From NCBI GenBank assembly GCA_036874045.1, contig CM072337.1:7130001-7194000 (forward strand): a DNA stretch of 64,000 bases, in the 5' to 3' direction. This document shows, piece after piece, positions 1-10,756 of the stretch. This DNA comes from Cymodocea nodosa (lineage: Eukaryota > Streptophyta > Magnoliopsida > Alismatales > Cymodoceaceae). The translations under genes and the position numbers were made by a program. How positions within the stretch are numbered: the first letter of the stretch is position 1; each line of letters starts with the position of its first letter. The notes under the pieces were generated by a model. It made no database searches. It saw nothing but the letters and a program-made list of their open reading frames with translations, and was not told where the DNA came from.

Positions 1-1440
1 CTGAAAATTTAGCTTATAATCTGCTAGAGTTTGTTGTATCCATAAGATCTGTGCACAACATAGGCCTGTTGCCATATATTCAGCTTCAATGGTGGATAGA
101 ACAATAGAGTTTTATTTCCTGTTGAACCAAGAAACAAGTGAATGACCAAGTAACTAACATGTCCCACTAGTGCTTTTTCGATCTGATTTGGATCCTACAT
201 AATCTGCATCACCGTATCCTGCTAATATCAATTGATTCTGTGAAGAATAAAATAAGCCAAAGTCTTTGGTACCCTGTAGATATTTAAATATATGTTTAAC
301 TACTTTTAAGTGTGATGCTTTTGGAGAGGCTTGATATCTTGCACAAGCACAAACACTAAACATTATATCTGGTCTACTGGCTGTTAGATACAGATGTGAT
401 CCAATCATGCCTCTGTATTTCTTTTGATCTATTGGAATACCAGAAATGTCCTTATCAAGTTTTTCATTTGAGTTCATGGGAGTACCTGTTGCTTTGGAGT
501 TATCTATACCAAATTTTAAGAGAATCTCTTTGCAGAATTTTTCTTGATTCAGGAAAATGTCATGCTGAAGTTGATGAATTTGTAATCCTAGAAAGAATTT
601 TAATTCTCCTATAACACTCATCTTAAATTCATTCTTCATTAAGATTTGAAAATCATGACATAGTTTCTCATGTGTGGCACCAAAAATGATATCATCCACG
701 TAGATTTGAATAATCAACATATGAGAACTTTCAGATTTGATGAATAAGGTGTTGTCTGCAGTTCCTATGTTAAACTGATTCTCAAGAAGGAAACTCTTCA
801 GTTTATCATACCATGCACGTGGTGCTTACTTCAAACCATAGAGAGCTTTATTCAGTTTGTATACATGATTTGGATTTTCTTCATCTTCAAAATCTAGTGG
901 TTGTTCTACATATACTTCTTCTTGCAGAATGCCATTAAGAAATGCACTTTTAACATCCATCTGATAAAGCTTGATTTTCATACTGCTTGCAAAGGCAAGT
1001 AACATTCTAATTGCTTCAAGTCTTGCAACAGGTGCAAAAGTTTCTTCATAGTCGATTCCTTCCTATTGGTTGTATCCCTGAGCAACAAGTCTAGCTTTAT
1101 TTCTGATAATACTACCATTATTATCAAGTTTGTTCTTAAACACCCATTTAGTACCAATAATTGATTTTTCAATGGGCCTTTCAATCAAGTTCCAGACTTC
1201 ATTTTTCTTGAACTGATTTAGTTCCTCTTGCATGGCCATGATCTAGTATTCATCATTGCAGGCATCTTCAATTGTTAAAGGTTCAAGTTCAGACACAAAA
1301 GCACAAATATTTTGAATTGTGCTTCTTATTTGAACACCTTGATTTATATTCCCAATAATTTGTCCAATGGGACGTTCAGACTTTGTCTTCCATGCTTTTT
1401 CTATCTCAGTAGGTGTAGGTAGTGTTGAACTATCCTTTTT
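1..1440 (-). CDS. Copia A reverse transcriptase / RNase H region (fossil)
   Basis: Reverse transcriptase copies element RNA into DNA and RNase H removes the RNA strand. The open stretch 154-720 carries the catalytic YVDD motif near its start ([13 protein letters not shown]), followed by [23 protein letters not shown] and the [17 protein letters not shown] segment that leads into RNase H. The N-terminal half of RT is recognisable between about 720 and 1300, for example the match to DVKSAFLNG-type sequence near 900-960. The window begins inside RNase H. This is a fossil coding region in the element's minus orientation, broken in a few places. The family assignment is certain at the level of Ty1/Copia. 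Confidence 0.85.
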
Positions 1441-2805
1441 CTAAGGAATTTTCTGATTTATTAATTCACTTTCACTTTCACTATCTATTTTTAGCCTCTT
1501 CAATTTTCCTACCATATCTTCATCAAAGAATACATTTATTGACTCTTCTACTCTTCTTTCATGTTCAAAATAGACCCTGTAGGCCTTGCTTCTTGAAGAG
1601 TATCCAACAAGTAGAGCAAGATCAGACTTTGCATCAAATTTGTCCTTTTGATCCTTAGTGTTAAGCACAAAACATCTTGATCCAAAGACCTTAAAATATC
1701 CAACATTTGGTATTTTACCATACCATAGTTCAAAAGGTGTCTTATGTAGGATAGGTCTAAGGTGAGTTCTGTTTATAGAATAACATGCAGTATTTACAGC
1801 TTCAGCCCATAGAGACTTTGGTAGATCAGATGCATCAAGAATTGTCCTTGCCATTTCTTGTACTGATCTATTCTTCCTCTCTACAACTCCATTATGAGCA
1901 GGAGTGCTTGGATATGAGAATTCATGTAGTATGCCAAAAGAATTGCATAATTCTTCAAATTCTGAATTTTCAAATTCACCTCCATGATCACTTCTGATCT
2001 TCTTCACGGTTGATTCTTTTTCATTTTGAATTCTAATACAGAGATGTTTGAATTCATCACAGGCTTCATTCTTGTGTGTTAAGAAAATAACCCAAGTGAA
2101 TCTTATATAATCATCAACTACCACTAAGATATATTTTCTTCCTCCTAAGCTGGCTGTCTGTGTAGGACCAAACAGATTCATATGCAATAGATCCAATGAT
2201 TGACGTGTGGCAATGTCTTCAATACTCTTGTGTGCTGATTTCTTTTGTTTTCCAATTGTACAGTCACTACACAATTTATCTCTCTTGAATTTGAGCTTAG
2301 GCACACCTCTAACAAGATCATGTTTGGTCAATTTTCTTATAAGTCTCATGTTTGCATAATTTAATCTTTTATGCCATAACCATTCATCTTCATTAGAAGC
2401 AACTAAACATGCATCACTAGATATAATATCACATGGAAATTCCAAAGTATAAATTGAATTATTTCTATATCTAGTAAATTTGATTTCATGTGTATCCTGT
2501 TGTAATATAAAACAGTTTTTTGCAGTAAAAAGTATATTGTAACATTTGTCACATAATTGACCTACACTTAACAGATTTTGTTTTAAACCATTTACATGTA
2601 AGACATTTTCTATTTTTCCATTTTCAGATGCAACATTTCCTATGGTAGTAATTCTACATTTTTCATTGTTACCAAACTTAACAGATCCTAAATTTATTGA
2701 TTTAACAGATTCTAGAAGTCTTTTCTTACCTGTCATATGCTTTGAGCAACCACTGTCAATGATCCTCTTGGACGTTTGAGCTTTCTTGTCCATGTAGTCC
2801 TGCAA
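1441..2805 (-). CDS. Copia A protease C-terminus, GAG-pre-integrase and integrase
   Basis: This long open stretch encodes the element's protease active-site region and its integrase, which inserts the DNA copy into the chromosome. Near the N-terminus is the aspartic protease signature DSGCSKHMTG. A GAG-pre-integrase segment follows (LWHKRLNYANMRLIRKL), with the zinc-binding HHCC region. The integrase core comes next: LDLLHMNLFGP, VVVDDYIRFTWV, SDHGGEFEN and NGVVERKNRSVQEMARTIL. The C-terminal FKVFGSRCFVLN and VGYSSRSKAYRVYF segments are the usual Copia integrase tail. It sits between gag and RT in standard Copia order. Compared with the other elements here it is one of the better-preserved coding stretches. 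It is read as a fossil. Confidence 0.9.
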   Translation of the reverse strand: MQDYMDKKAQTSKRIIDSGCSKHMTGKKRLLESVKSINLGSVKFGNNEKCRITTIGNVASENGKIENVLHVNGLKQNLLSVGQLCDKCYNILFTAKNCFILQQDTHEIKFTRYRNNSIYTLEFPCDIISSDACLVASNEDEWLWHKRLNYANMRLIRKLTKHDLVRGVPKLKFKRDKLCSDCTIGKQKKSAHKSIEDIATRQSLDLLHMNLFGPTQTASLGGRKYILVVVDDYIRFTWVIFLTHKNEACDEFKHLCIRIQNEKESTVKKIRSDHGGEFENSEFEELCNSFGILHEFSYPSTPAHNGVVERKNRSVQEMARTILDASDLPKSLWAEAVNTACYSINRTHLRPILHKTPFELWYGKIPNVGYFKVFGSRCFVLNTKDQKDKFDAKSDLALLVGYSSRSKAYRVYFEHERRVEESINVFFDEDMVGKLKRLKIDSESESELINQKIP

Positions 2806-2983
2806 GTCATGTTGAAATTAAGATTTTTGGTACCCATATCTTCTTAGGTCCATCACTGTTAGTCCTCTGTATACTAAACCTGTTGCCTTTTGGTAGCCAT
2901 ATAGACGTAAATCTCTTCTTAATGACAAACACAGTTGTGTCATCTTTGTAAGATCTAATTTTTCCACCACACTAAGGGGTTTC

Positions 2984-3802
2984 CTATGGTACAGCATACC
3001 CTAGGCCAAATTTACTTCTTCCTATTCTTTGAGATCTTGTGATTTTGTTTAAACTATTTTCACCCTTAGTAAATTTACATACAGTTTTCTTTAAATCAGT
3101 AACTTCAGATAATAGATTTTTATTTTCTTCTTTTAGATCAAAATTTTTACAACTATAGGTATCCATTTTAGTTTTTAATTCCCTATTATCAACTAGGGCT
3201 TTTTCTAGTTCAGCAAAAACATCTTCTAGATAGGAATTTAAACTCTTTAATTCTTTCTTATACTTCTTACATTTTACATATAAGTTATCTACTGTACAGA
3301 AAAGACTATCTATATCTACATCATCATTTTCTTTTTCTGAGCAATAGGGAGATGTAGAGCATACCTCTTGTGCAGCAAAGCACACGTTTGCAGATGCCTC
3401 CTCATCTGAGCCTGATGAGCTGCTAGATGAACTACTGTCATCCCAAGTGGCTTTCAAGGCCATTTTCTTCTTATTCTTCCTTTTCCATTTCTGTTTGTCC
3501 TCCTCTTGTTGAAAAGGACAGTAAAGTTGAATGTGTCCTAGTTTCTTGCACTTGTAGCATGTAGGGACTTTTGGTTTTGAGGAGTTGTCTTTGCCTCCTT
3601 GTCTCATCATCCTTTTGAAGTTCCTGGCTAGCAGTAACACTTTATCCTCATCTGAGCTTAGTTGATCTTCTGTTGAGGGAAAAACTAGTTCTTTCTTTTT
3701 CTCTGCTTTTCTTTTAGTGACTCCTTTTTCTTTCCATTCCTTCATTTGGACTTCATGGGCTAGAATGTTTCCCAACAAATCTTCAACTGAATAGTTATTC
3801 AA
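2984..3802 (-). CDS. Copia A gag C-terminal part with CCHC knuckle (fossil)
   Basis: Gag is the nucleocapsid and capsid-like protein that packages element RNA. The open stretch begins within the UBN2-type gag (NNYSVEDLLGNILAHEVQMK). It contains one CCHC zinc knuckle, CYKCKKLGHIQLYC, and then a basic stretch (KRKNKKK), a serine/acidic linker (about residues 118-135) and a coiled-coil-like C-terminal half rich in K, E, L and N. The same order occurs in Copia F gag, whose linker is also Ser-rich. The N-terminal half of gag is not recognisable upstream, where the leader repeats and the 5S-like stretch lie instead. Fossil. Confidence 0.85.
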   Translation of the reverse strand: MNNYSVEDLLGNILAHEVQMKEWKEKGVTKRKAEKKKELVFPSTEDQLSSDEDKVLLLARNFKRMMRQGGKDNSSKPKVPTCYKCKKLGHIQLYCPFQQEEDKQKWKRKNKKKMALKATWDDSSSSSSSSGSDEEASANVCFAAQEVCSTSPYCSEKENDDVDIDSLFCTVDNLYVKCKKYKKELKSLNSYLEDVFAELEKALVDNRELKTKMDTYSCKNFDLKEENKNLLSEVTDLKKTVCKFTKGENSLNKITRSQRIGRSKFGLGYAVP

Positions 3803-3852
3803 ATCCTTTGAATCCTGTATGGAAGTAGACTTCTGCTTCCATTCGATTGAAC

Positions 3853-3997
3853 ACTAGGAGTATCCTTAGAGGTGATAGAAGGTGAACCTTCATGAACACT
3901 CAAACAACCTGGTATACACCAGGAGTATCCATGGAGGTGATAACATGTGAGTCTCAATAGACACTCAAATGGCATGGTATACACCAGAAGTATCTAA
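3853..3997. repeat. About 65-bp tandem repeat, a little over two copies
   Basis: Two and a bit copies of a unit of roughly 65 bp. Each contains AGGAGTATCC, GAGGTGATA, ACACTCAAA and GGTATACACCAG. The copies differ at several positions. The array lies between the gag remnant and the 5S-like stretch of Copia A, where the gag N-terminus would be expected. Confidence 0.7.
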
Positions 3998-4095
3998 AGA
4001 GACGAAAGCTTGTAGGGGGCCTTGCTAGGCCCACTTTAGTAAGTGATGCACACAGCTATAGCTTGCCAATGCTTGAGCAGAGTCAACACTACTGC

Positions 4096-4212
4096 CCATA
4101 GGCACTGCACGAGAACTTCCCAAGTGGTCACCCATCCTGGTTCTGCGCTCGCCCAAACACACTTAACTCCAGAGTTCTTATAGGAGTCAGTGCCTGGTAG
4201 TAGGTGTAAATG
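4096..4212 (-). ncRNA. 5S rRNA-derived sequence in the leader of Copia A
   Basis: Read on the minus strand, this matches plant 5S rRNA. The blocks AGTTAAGTGTGTTTGGGCGA and AGGATGGGTGACC...TGGGAAGTTCTCGTG line up with the 5S sequence recalled from plants. By eye there are about 11 differences over 69 nt, most of them C-to-T or T-to-C. The 5' part (about 4165-4212) aligns only loosely. The internal promoter box C region (GGATGGGTGACC) is well kept. It is not a normal 5S array unit: it is single, diverged and lies between the Copia A primer site and gag. The Cassandra group of small LTR elements is known to carry 5S sequence, so this may be a Cassandra-type insertion or an independent capture. 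Confidence 0.75.
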
Positions 4213-4228
4213 CACCTAGATCAACCTT

Positions 4229-4240
4229 GCTTTGATACCA
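4229..4240 (-). other. Primer-binding site of Copia A
   Basis: The minus strand reads TGGTATCAAAGC two bases after the LTR end. It is close to the TGGTATCAGAGC complement of initiator Met-tRNA used by many plant Copia elements, and it fixes the LTR boundary and the orientation. Confidence 0.85.
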
Positions 4241-4242
4241 AT

Positions 4243-6949
4243 TGTTAGGACCTTAAGGCTTACCAGAGGGGCGGTGAACGATAATAATTCATTTCTTAAC
4301 CTTTTAGAAGTAGTTTAATGTAAAGAGATAGCAATCACACAATAAAAGAATTCACACAGAGATTTTTAGGTGGTTCACCACTAACGGCTAATCCACCCCC
4401 AAGGGATACTTGGGCTTCACTAAACTCTTGCAAACTTACAATCACTTGTTTTATGGTTTAAGCAAGAACCAACCAACCATTCACTTGAGTTTCCTTGTCG
4501 AAGCTTCAATCAATCCTTTCTCTGAAGTTTTGATCCATATACTTCAGTAAACACTAGCTTGTGAGCAACAAAGTTGAGTGCGTGATGAGCTTCTAAAATT
4601 CAGTCTGTAAATGTTGAAGATGATTTGATCTCTAAAGCTTTTCTTTTGTTGAGCTTTGTGTAAGTATGTATATGAGCAAAAGCTATTTAAATTCATTGTC
4701 TATATCTTGTATATATACCAAACATGTGTAACGATCATATTTTCTTCCAACGGATGTATTCTACAGTACTTGATTAGACTTCAATCCCAAATACAGTAAG
4801 TTACTGTTCAGAAAGTTATTTCAAGATGTCCTTCCGATTTTCTTAACCTTTTGGATAGTTAGTTGTGTAACTCTCCAAAGAATATCTGTAACTCACCGAA
4901 AGATCACTTAAACCTTTCTACCATGTAGGATTCTAGAATATATACTGTGAGCTGTCATTCAATCGAATACCTATAACTGTAACTTACCGAACAGTTATTT
5001 AATTATCGGATAGTTGGCTATAGTAACCCTCCGTTAACTTTCCGATTGCTTTAATTCAACACATGCATAAAAGACTGACTTAAGTTCCAGATGGTTATCC
5101 CTATAACTCATCGAAAAGCTTCAAGATTTCGGATAGTTATCTTTCTAACTCTCTGAAAACTTATTTGAGCTTCTCTCTGGAATTTTGCACATGGGAAATT
5201 CAATGACTTAAGTTTCGGAAAGTTAAACTATAACTCACCGAAACTCTCTTGAATGTTCAGATAGTTATCTTTCTAACTCTCTGAAATCTTATTTGAACTT
5301 CTATTTGGAATTCTGCACCTAGGGAATTCAGTGACTTAAGTTTCGGATAGTTAAATTATAACTCACCGAAACTGTAGGATTGTCTGTATCACAAGAGGGA
5401 GAGTGAATTGTGTATTTAGTAATTAAACTAGTGGATAAAACAAGAGCACAAAACACTCGTAAATGAAATTCTATTCTTTTATTTCAAGACAGAATTTACA
5501 ATATCTTTTCAGCTCAATTCCCTTCTTGACGGTTTTGATATAGTAATTTTTGATATACAATTCAAATAGGAAAACAAAGCTCTTTTCAAAACTAATTTTG
5601 AATTGTATAAAACCTGATCTTTATGCACATAGCTCTTTTCTTTCTCTTTGCTCAACTTCTATATCTCTTCTTCTCCAGTTGTCAAATTTCCAGACTTCTT
5701 GCGTTTGCAGCTCATTTTCTAAAATTACTTGGAATTTTGAACTTCTTCTAATGTTGGAGAACTTTTCAGAATATGAATATTCAAACTTAGCTTTTCAGTT
5801 AGGGATCCAAATTGAATATTTAGACTTGGTTTTTTTTTTGAGATTGGGATCCTCTGTTGTAATGTAGCTTTTACTCTCTATTAGTAGTCGAACTCTGTTG
5901 TCTTTCACATTCAGCATGTTCATCCACTTGATTCACAATCCATAATCCACGTACTAATTTTCTCTTTAATCCAAATTACTTTCTATTTAAATTTCCACTT
6001 TCTTCACTAACATTTTGAGTTTCCACGATCTCCACTCGTAGATTCATCGAAACTTTATCTTCCTAGAGTCTTGTAGAATATCTTCTAAGTCTTCGATTTA
6101 GTCGAACATTTATCCTTTAACTCCTGTAAAACTCGAACACTTATCCTTTAACTCTTCGAGTTTTTGCACCTGCAAAACACGTGACTAAACAAAAAAACTT
6201 ATCTGTTCGTTAGTCCTTTTATAAAACTCGAACAGTTATCTATCCATGCGTATAAAAACTAGAACAGTTATCTAACTATTCGATTTTTCATTACCGAACG
6301 CACATGGAAAACACGTGACAACTTAAAACATTAAAAACACACGTGCAGATAACTTAACTATACGAGTTTTTAACATAAAGTATTCGACAAAAACGAAACG
6401 TTAACTATCCAAAAGTTTAGCTATTGCAAATCTAGCTCTTCGGAAATCTTTAATTTATCTAACATAAAAATGAAACTTTCCGATAATCTATTAACTATTA
6501 TACTTAGAGAAATATACTTAGAGAATATTATGTAGACTTATTTAAATACGTTAATAAAGCATATATCATCAAAATTAAATACCTAACAAAAACTCTCTTC
6601 GAGATTTCAGATAGTTATCTAAGTCTTTGATTTTTCCTTTTAAGCTTTTGACTGCTGACTTTTCCATTCTGCATGTGATTAATTGAATGACTTAACTTTC
6701 GGATAGTTATACCTGTAACTCTCCGTAAAGTCCTTTAAGCTTCCGAATAGTTAACTCCTTAACTTTTCAATCATTCAATCCTTTCTTAACTATCTGATTT
6801 TCTATAGCAACACATTCTGAGATTTACTGCAACCTATTTGCTGCTTTGATTTGTCTGCCTTCTGATCTTTTTGCTATACTGACTAAACCTGATAAATACA
6901 ATTCAAAACCTTACATTGATTTTTGCATTATCAAAATCTAGAGGTCCTT
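4243..6949 (-). repeat. 5' LTR of Copia A, split by a solo LTR
   Basis: The LTR occupies 4243-5372 and 6589-6949. On the plus strand it starts TGTTAGGACC and is similar to the Copia F LTR throughout. The PBS-proximal part (4398-4545) has short inverted repeats such as CCCAAG/CTTGGG. The U3 part carries the repeated TTCGGATAGTTA / TAACTCACCGAA motif pair. Its far end meets an LTR fragment of another family at about 6950. Confidence 0.8.
5373..6588 (-). mobile_element. Solo LTR of the Copia B family
   Basis: A 1.2-kb LTR with TGTAGGATTG at the left and CCTAACA at the right (the family reads TGTTAGG...CCTACA on its sense strand). It closely matches the LTRs at 14385-15596 and 19304-20524. It is flanked by GAAAC on the left and AAAAC on the right, a 5-bp target duplication with one difference. 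The host LTR of Copia A resumes in register on both sides. No internal sequence is present, so it is a solo LTR. It contains CACGTG boxes and many GTTAACTAT-type motifs. Confidence 0.9.
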
Positions 6950-7230
6950 TTAGAAGAAAGATCTCAAATAGGGAGAAATGTTTTAAATTCCGCAAATTAG
7001 TTTTCTCTATTTGTAGTTATGAAATTGTATAGATGAAACATGGTATCGATATATAATTGCATCTACAATTTCTGAGGAGAATTGAATTGTATATTGTAAT
7101 TGAAACCTTGAATAAAAATGATTTTATGAAAACAGTGTCTCGACTTGTTTTTGAGTTTTGAAGTTTCAATTATAATCGAAAATGTTGAAAAGCACAATTC
7201 ACCCTCCTCTTGTGTAGCCATACAATCCTA
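6950..7230 (+). mobile_element. LTR C 3'-end fragment
   Basis: This matches the last roughly 280 bp of the full LTR at 8487-10098: the segment from AGAAAGATCTCAAA through CAATTCACCC and TGTGTAGCCATAC. No primer site follows. Instead it abuts a minus-strand gag fragment. Fossil fragment. Confidence 0.85.
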
Positions 7231-8486
7231 GAAGTTTTTCAATTTCGCAGATCATTTTCTTTTTATCAGCAATTAAATTTTCACAAATTGCATGCAATTT
7301 TCTTTCTATTGCAGTAAACTTTAAAATTTCTTGTGCATGCTTTTGATTTTCTTCTTTAAATTTATTCAACGTAGAGTTCAGAAAATCAATCTTATTTTTA
7401 GATTCATTAAGCATTTTCCTAGTGTTCTTTCCATCTATTTTTACTTTCTTATGTTTTCTAGCTAGTCTATTGTATTCAACAAGTAATCCATCAAAACTAG
7501 CCTTTTGATCAGAGGATAGCTCACTAGATTTTGCCATGAAGCATACATTTACCAGATTTTCTTTTGAATCTAATGTTGATGAGGATTCATTGTCTGATGT
7601 TGAATCCTTTGCTTCTTCACTTTGTGAAGTTGAAGAGTCATCCCATGTCACTTTAAGTGCCCTTCTCTTTCTTAATTTCTTATTCCTAAAATTCCTCCTC
7701 GAATTCTTCTTATCTTTGTTGAGAGGACAATCAGTTTAAAAGTGACCCGGCTTGTTGCACTTGTAGCATATGATTTGTCTTTCATGAATGACTTCTTCCC
7801 CATATCTCCAGATGTCTTTATTGACCTGAAGTTCCAACGTTTCTTCAATAGAATTCTAAATTTTCTGGTCAACAATAGCAAATCATCGTTAGAATCACTA
7901 GTGACTTCTAAAACTTTATCAGCCTCAAAAGCCAGATCCCTTATAAGATTCTTCCCTTTTGGATCTAAATGTTGTACTTCATAGGCTATCAGATTGCCTA
8001 TGAGATCATCGAGAGTATATGTATTTAAATCTTTGTACTCCTCAATAGATGTTGTCTTTTGAGCCCAAATTTTAGTTAAAGATCTAAGGATCTTTCTTAC
8101 TAAGTCTTTTTCCTTGAATTTCTTGCCTAAAGATTTTAATGAATTTACAATCTCAAGAAAATAAGAAAACATATCAAAGATACATTCATTTTTGTGCATT
8201 TTAAAAAGCTCATATTTATGTACTAACATATTAATCTTAGATTCCTTGACCTGGTTAGTACCTTCATTGGCAACTTCTAATGCATGCCATATCTCATATG
8301 TAGTTTGATATGCAGAAACTTTGTTAAAATGATCATGAGATAAAGCACAAAACAAGATGTTTAAACCTTTAGCATTTAGTCTCATTCGCTCCTTTCATCA
8401 AAAGTCCAAGTATCATATGGAGTTGTAACTAACACTATAGGATTGCTAATTATATGCCATAGTTTGAAATCAATTGACTGAAAGAA
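7231..8486 (-). pseudogene. Copia B-type gag fragment (fossil)
   Basis: This is a second, partial copy of the gag of Copia B (compare 12900-14175), in the same minus orientation. It includes the UBN2-type segment (LNAKGLNILFCALSHD, YEIWHALEVANEGTNQ, LVHKYELFKMH), the zinc-knuckle region near 7730-7780 and the acidic/serine and coiled-coil C-terminal part. It is bounded on the left by an LTR C end and on the right by a full LTR C that begins inside the gag sequence. It is broken in several places. The near identity to Copia B suggests either a separate insertion of the same family or a duplicated segment. Confidence 0.8.
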
Positions 8487-10098
8487 TGTTGAGTATTTTG
8501 TTTTGATGATGTGTGCTAAATGAAAATAATCATATTTGCTCAATTACTATTGCTTGTGAAAATAAATTAAAATCATCAATTAATACAGAAAAAGCTTACT
8601 AATATAAATACTTGCCTGTATTAGATCTGAAATTATACTAAGTTAATAACTAGTTGTTTCGTTGCATTAATTTCTCATTTAACTAAACGTTAAGTTAACG
8701 TGTGTTTTTATTGAAAAGCATGATATGTTTTAAAGTTATATTTTATGTATCATGAACAGTGCATGTTTAGACAATTCATTAAGTTAGAGTTTTGTTCGTA
8801 TAGAGGTCACATGAGAACTCGTTAAGTTAAAGGCTTAAAGGTTAAAATAGGTCATGTGAGAACTCATTGAGTTAGTGAGTAAAAGAAGAGACAAACTCGT
8901 TAAGTTAGTATTGTACACGTGGTGAAATTATAAGTTACGAATGCTATATTGTATCACGTGAGGTGCACATGTTTAACTCATTAAATTAACATAACTAAAC
9001 GCATTGAGTTGCTATATTGAACACTAAGGCAACACGTTAGGTTAGCATTAGAAAACTTAAGTTGTTATTTTTGCACGTGGTAAAATTCTTATTATAAAAT
9101 TATTTGTTTATTACTGGTTCGTTGAGTTATCTGTAACACAACGGAGATGGTTCGTTGAGTTAGCATAACACCATGGAGATAGTTCGTTGAGTTAGCTACA
9201 GTACTTGTCACGTTAGTTGGCACATGAGGAACTCATTAAGTTAGAAACGTTAAGTTATATATATACTTGTGTTACTCGTTTATTTAACATTAAAGTAACG
9301 ACTTCTTATTATACTTGATGAAAAATTTTGGAAGAGAAAGTTTATTTTGTAGGAAATTTTTCAGAGGTCCAAGATTAATGATTAAAGAAAATTCGAAATA
9401 TAAACGTGGGTCAGAACGTGTGTATTTTGATAAAGGAAAAAGAAAAGATGTGAAGAAGTGGAAAATTGGTAGTGATTAAACGTGGAGGATATGCATGAAA
9501 TGAAGATATAGTATAAAAGGCATAGAATTCTCATTGATCAGTTATCCCTACACACCAAAAGAAAAATCTTTTCAGGGATCAAAAACACCTCTTCGGGGAA
9601 AAGCTCTCAAGTAGAAGAAAATTCAGTGAAACAGAAAAAGGTAAGATATATGTCACTGAAGATTTGAAGTATCAGATAGAAGAAAATTCAATGAAGCAGA
9701 AAAGGTCAAATTTATGTCACTAAAGATTTAAAGTATTAGAAGAAAGCAAATTCGATGAAGCAGAGAAAGACAAAATATTCGTCACTGAAGAATTACTAAA
9801 GAACAAAGAGAAGAAGAAGAAGAAAGATCTCAAACAGGGAGAAACGTTTTAAATTCCGCAAATTAGTTTTCTCTGTTTGTAGTTATGAAATTGTATAGAT
9901 GAAACATGGTATCGATATATAATTGCATCTACAATTTCTTAGGAAAATTGAATTGTATATTGTAATTGAAACCTTGAATAAAAATGATTTTATGAAAATA
10001 ATGTCTTGACTTGTTTTTGAGTTTTAAAGTTTCAATTATATTCCAAAATGTTGAAAAACACAATTCACCCCCCTCTTGTGTAGCCATACGATCCTACA
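8487..10098 (+). repeat. Full LTR of Copia C (1.6 kb)
   Basis: Starts TGTTGAGTATTTTG and ends GATCCTACA. Reversed copies are at 17685-24107 (interrupted) and 34450-35988. The U3 region has many GTTGAGTTA / TTAAGTTAG motifs and several CACGTG or near-CACGTG boxes. A 60-75 bp direct repeat lies at 9611-9800. Confidence 0.9.
9611..9800 (+). repeat. Three direct repeats of about 60-70 bp in LTR C
   Basis: Each unit runs AGAAGAAA...TTCAGTGAA (or GATGAAGCAG)...GTCACTGAAGA. Within a unit, CAGTGA and TCACTG can pair. The array lies about 300-490 bp before the LTR end, close to where the other Copia LTRs carry hairpin arrays. Confidence 0.7.
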
Positions 10099-10100
10099 AG

Positions 10101-10112
10101 TGGTATCAGAGA
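10101..10112 (+). other. Primer-binding site of Copia C
   Basis: TGGTATCAGAGA lies three bases after the LTR end, of Met-tRNA type as in other plant Copia elements. It shows the plus orientation. Confidence 0.85.
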
Positions 10113-10297
10113 TTTGTTAATAATCTTTGATATAAAATCGATACCAACTTATTTAATATCATTGCTTATTCTGCCTTCCTTATTTTTAAATAGAAATTAA
10201 TATCTGAGCATACGTTTAACTTTCTTGATATAAGGCTCAAATAGTTTTATCATTTTAGATTGTTTAAAATCAAATAGGTTGAAAAATCTAAGGTAAA

Positions 10298-10756
10298 ATG
10301 GCTACTAAAAATGGTAATTTTTCTTTGTTTGAACGCCAAAATCTTAATCGTCCTCCTTTATTTGATGGAATACATTTTGAATATTGGAAATATAGGATGA
10401 CAGTTTTTCTTCAAAGTATAGATCATAAGTTGTAGTTCATGATTTCTAAATCATATACTCCGTTATCTACCCCTTATAATACTTGGACAATTACTGAAAA
10501 AGAAAATGAAACTTTGAATGCTAAGGGTTTAAATATTTTATTTTGTGCATTGAGTTATGAATAGTTCAGTAAAGTGTCGGCGTATAAATCTGCTTATGAG
10601 GTGTGGCATGCATTAGAAGTTTCACATAAAAGTACTTCTCAAGTTAAAGAGACTAAGATAAACATGTTGATTCATAAGTATGAACTCTTTAAGATGCATG
10701 AAGATGAAAGTATTTCTAAGATGTTTTCCAGATTTCTTGATATCATAAACTCCTTG
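10298..10756 (+). pseudogene. Copia C gag N-terminal part (fossil)
   Basis: The ATG at 10298 follows the primer site by about 185 bp. The predicted product starts MATKNGNFSLF and continues with PPLFDGIHFEYWKYRM, the usual gag N-terminus, then LNAKGLNILFCALS, SAYKSAYEVWHALEVSH and MLIHKYELFKMHEDE of the UBN2-type domain. It ends abruptly where Copia B begins. The fossil has a few breaks. Confidence 0.8.

Larger units (their letters stand above)
1..6949 (-). mobile_element. Copia element A (SIRE-like), 3' end outside window
   Basis: Minus-strand Ty1/Copia element. Reading down from its 5' side it has an LTR (4243-5372 continued at 6589-6949), a primer site, a leader with a 5S-like stretch, gag, protease, integrase, reverse transcriptase and the start of RNase H at the window edge. 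Its LTR resembles that of Copia F in the opening bases and in the block around 4370-4450, so the two are sister families. The LTR is interrupted by a solo LTR of another Copia family. The element is a fossil with several breaks, although the integrase part is still largely open. It is probably older than Copia F. SIRE lineage is inferred from LTR length, domain order and primer site. Confidence 0.85.
8487..10756 (+). mobile_element. Copia C, 5' part: LTR, primer site and start of gag
   Basis: Plus-strand Copia element of which only the 5' part is present. It has a complete LTR (8487-10098), a primer site and the N-terminal part of gag, then meets the minus-strand Copia B body at about 10757. 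The left boundary lies inside a Copia B-type gag fragment. Fossil. The LTR family is the same as the 3' LTRs of D1 and D2. Confidence 0.85.

Noticed and set aside
4096-4212. Functional 5S rRNA gene
   Set aside because: Single, diverged at about one site in six in its best part, with the 5' part poorly matched and no array or terminator run at the right place.
5550-5867. Open frame with hydrophobic and Ser/Leu-rich residues, also seen in reverse at 15827-16114
   Set aside because: It lies wholly in a Copia B-family LTR and recurs only because the LTR recurs.
7742-7984. Plus-strand frames opposite gag, such as 7742-7984 and 13463-13672
   Set aside because: Shadows of the minus-strand gag reading frame.
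9611-9800. CRISPR-like regular repeats
   Set aside because: Units are diverged direct repeats without unique spacers, inside a plant LTR.
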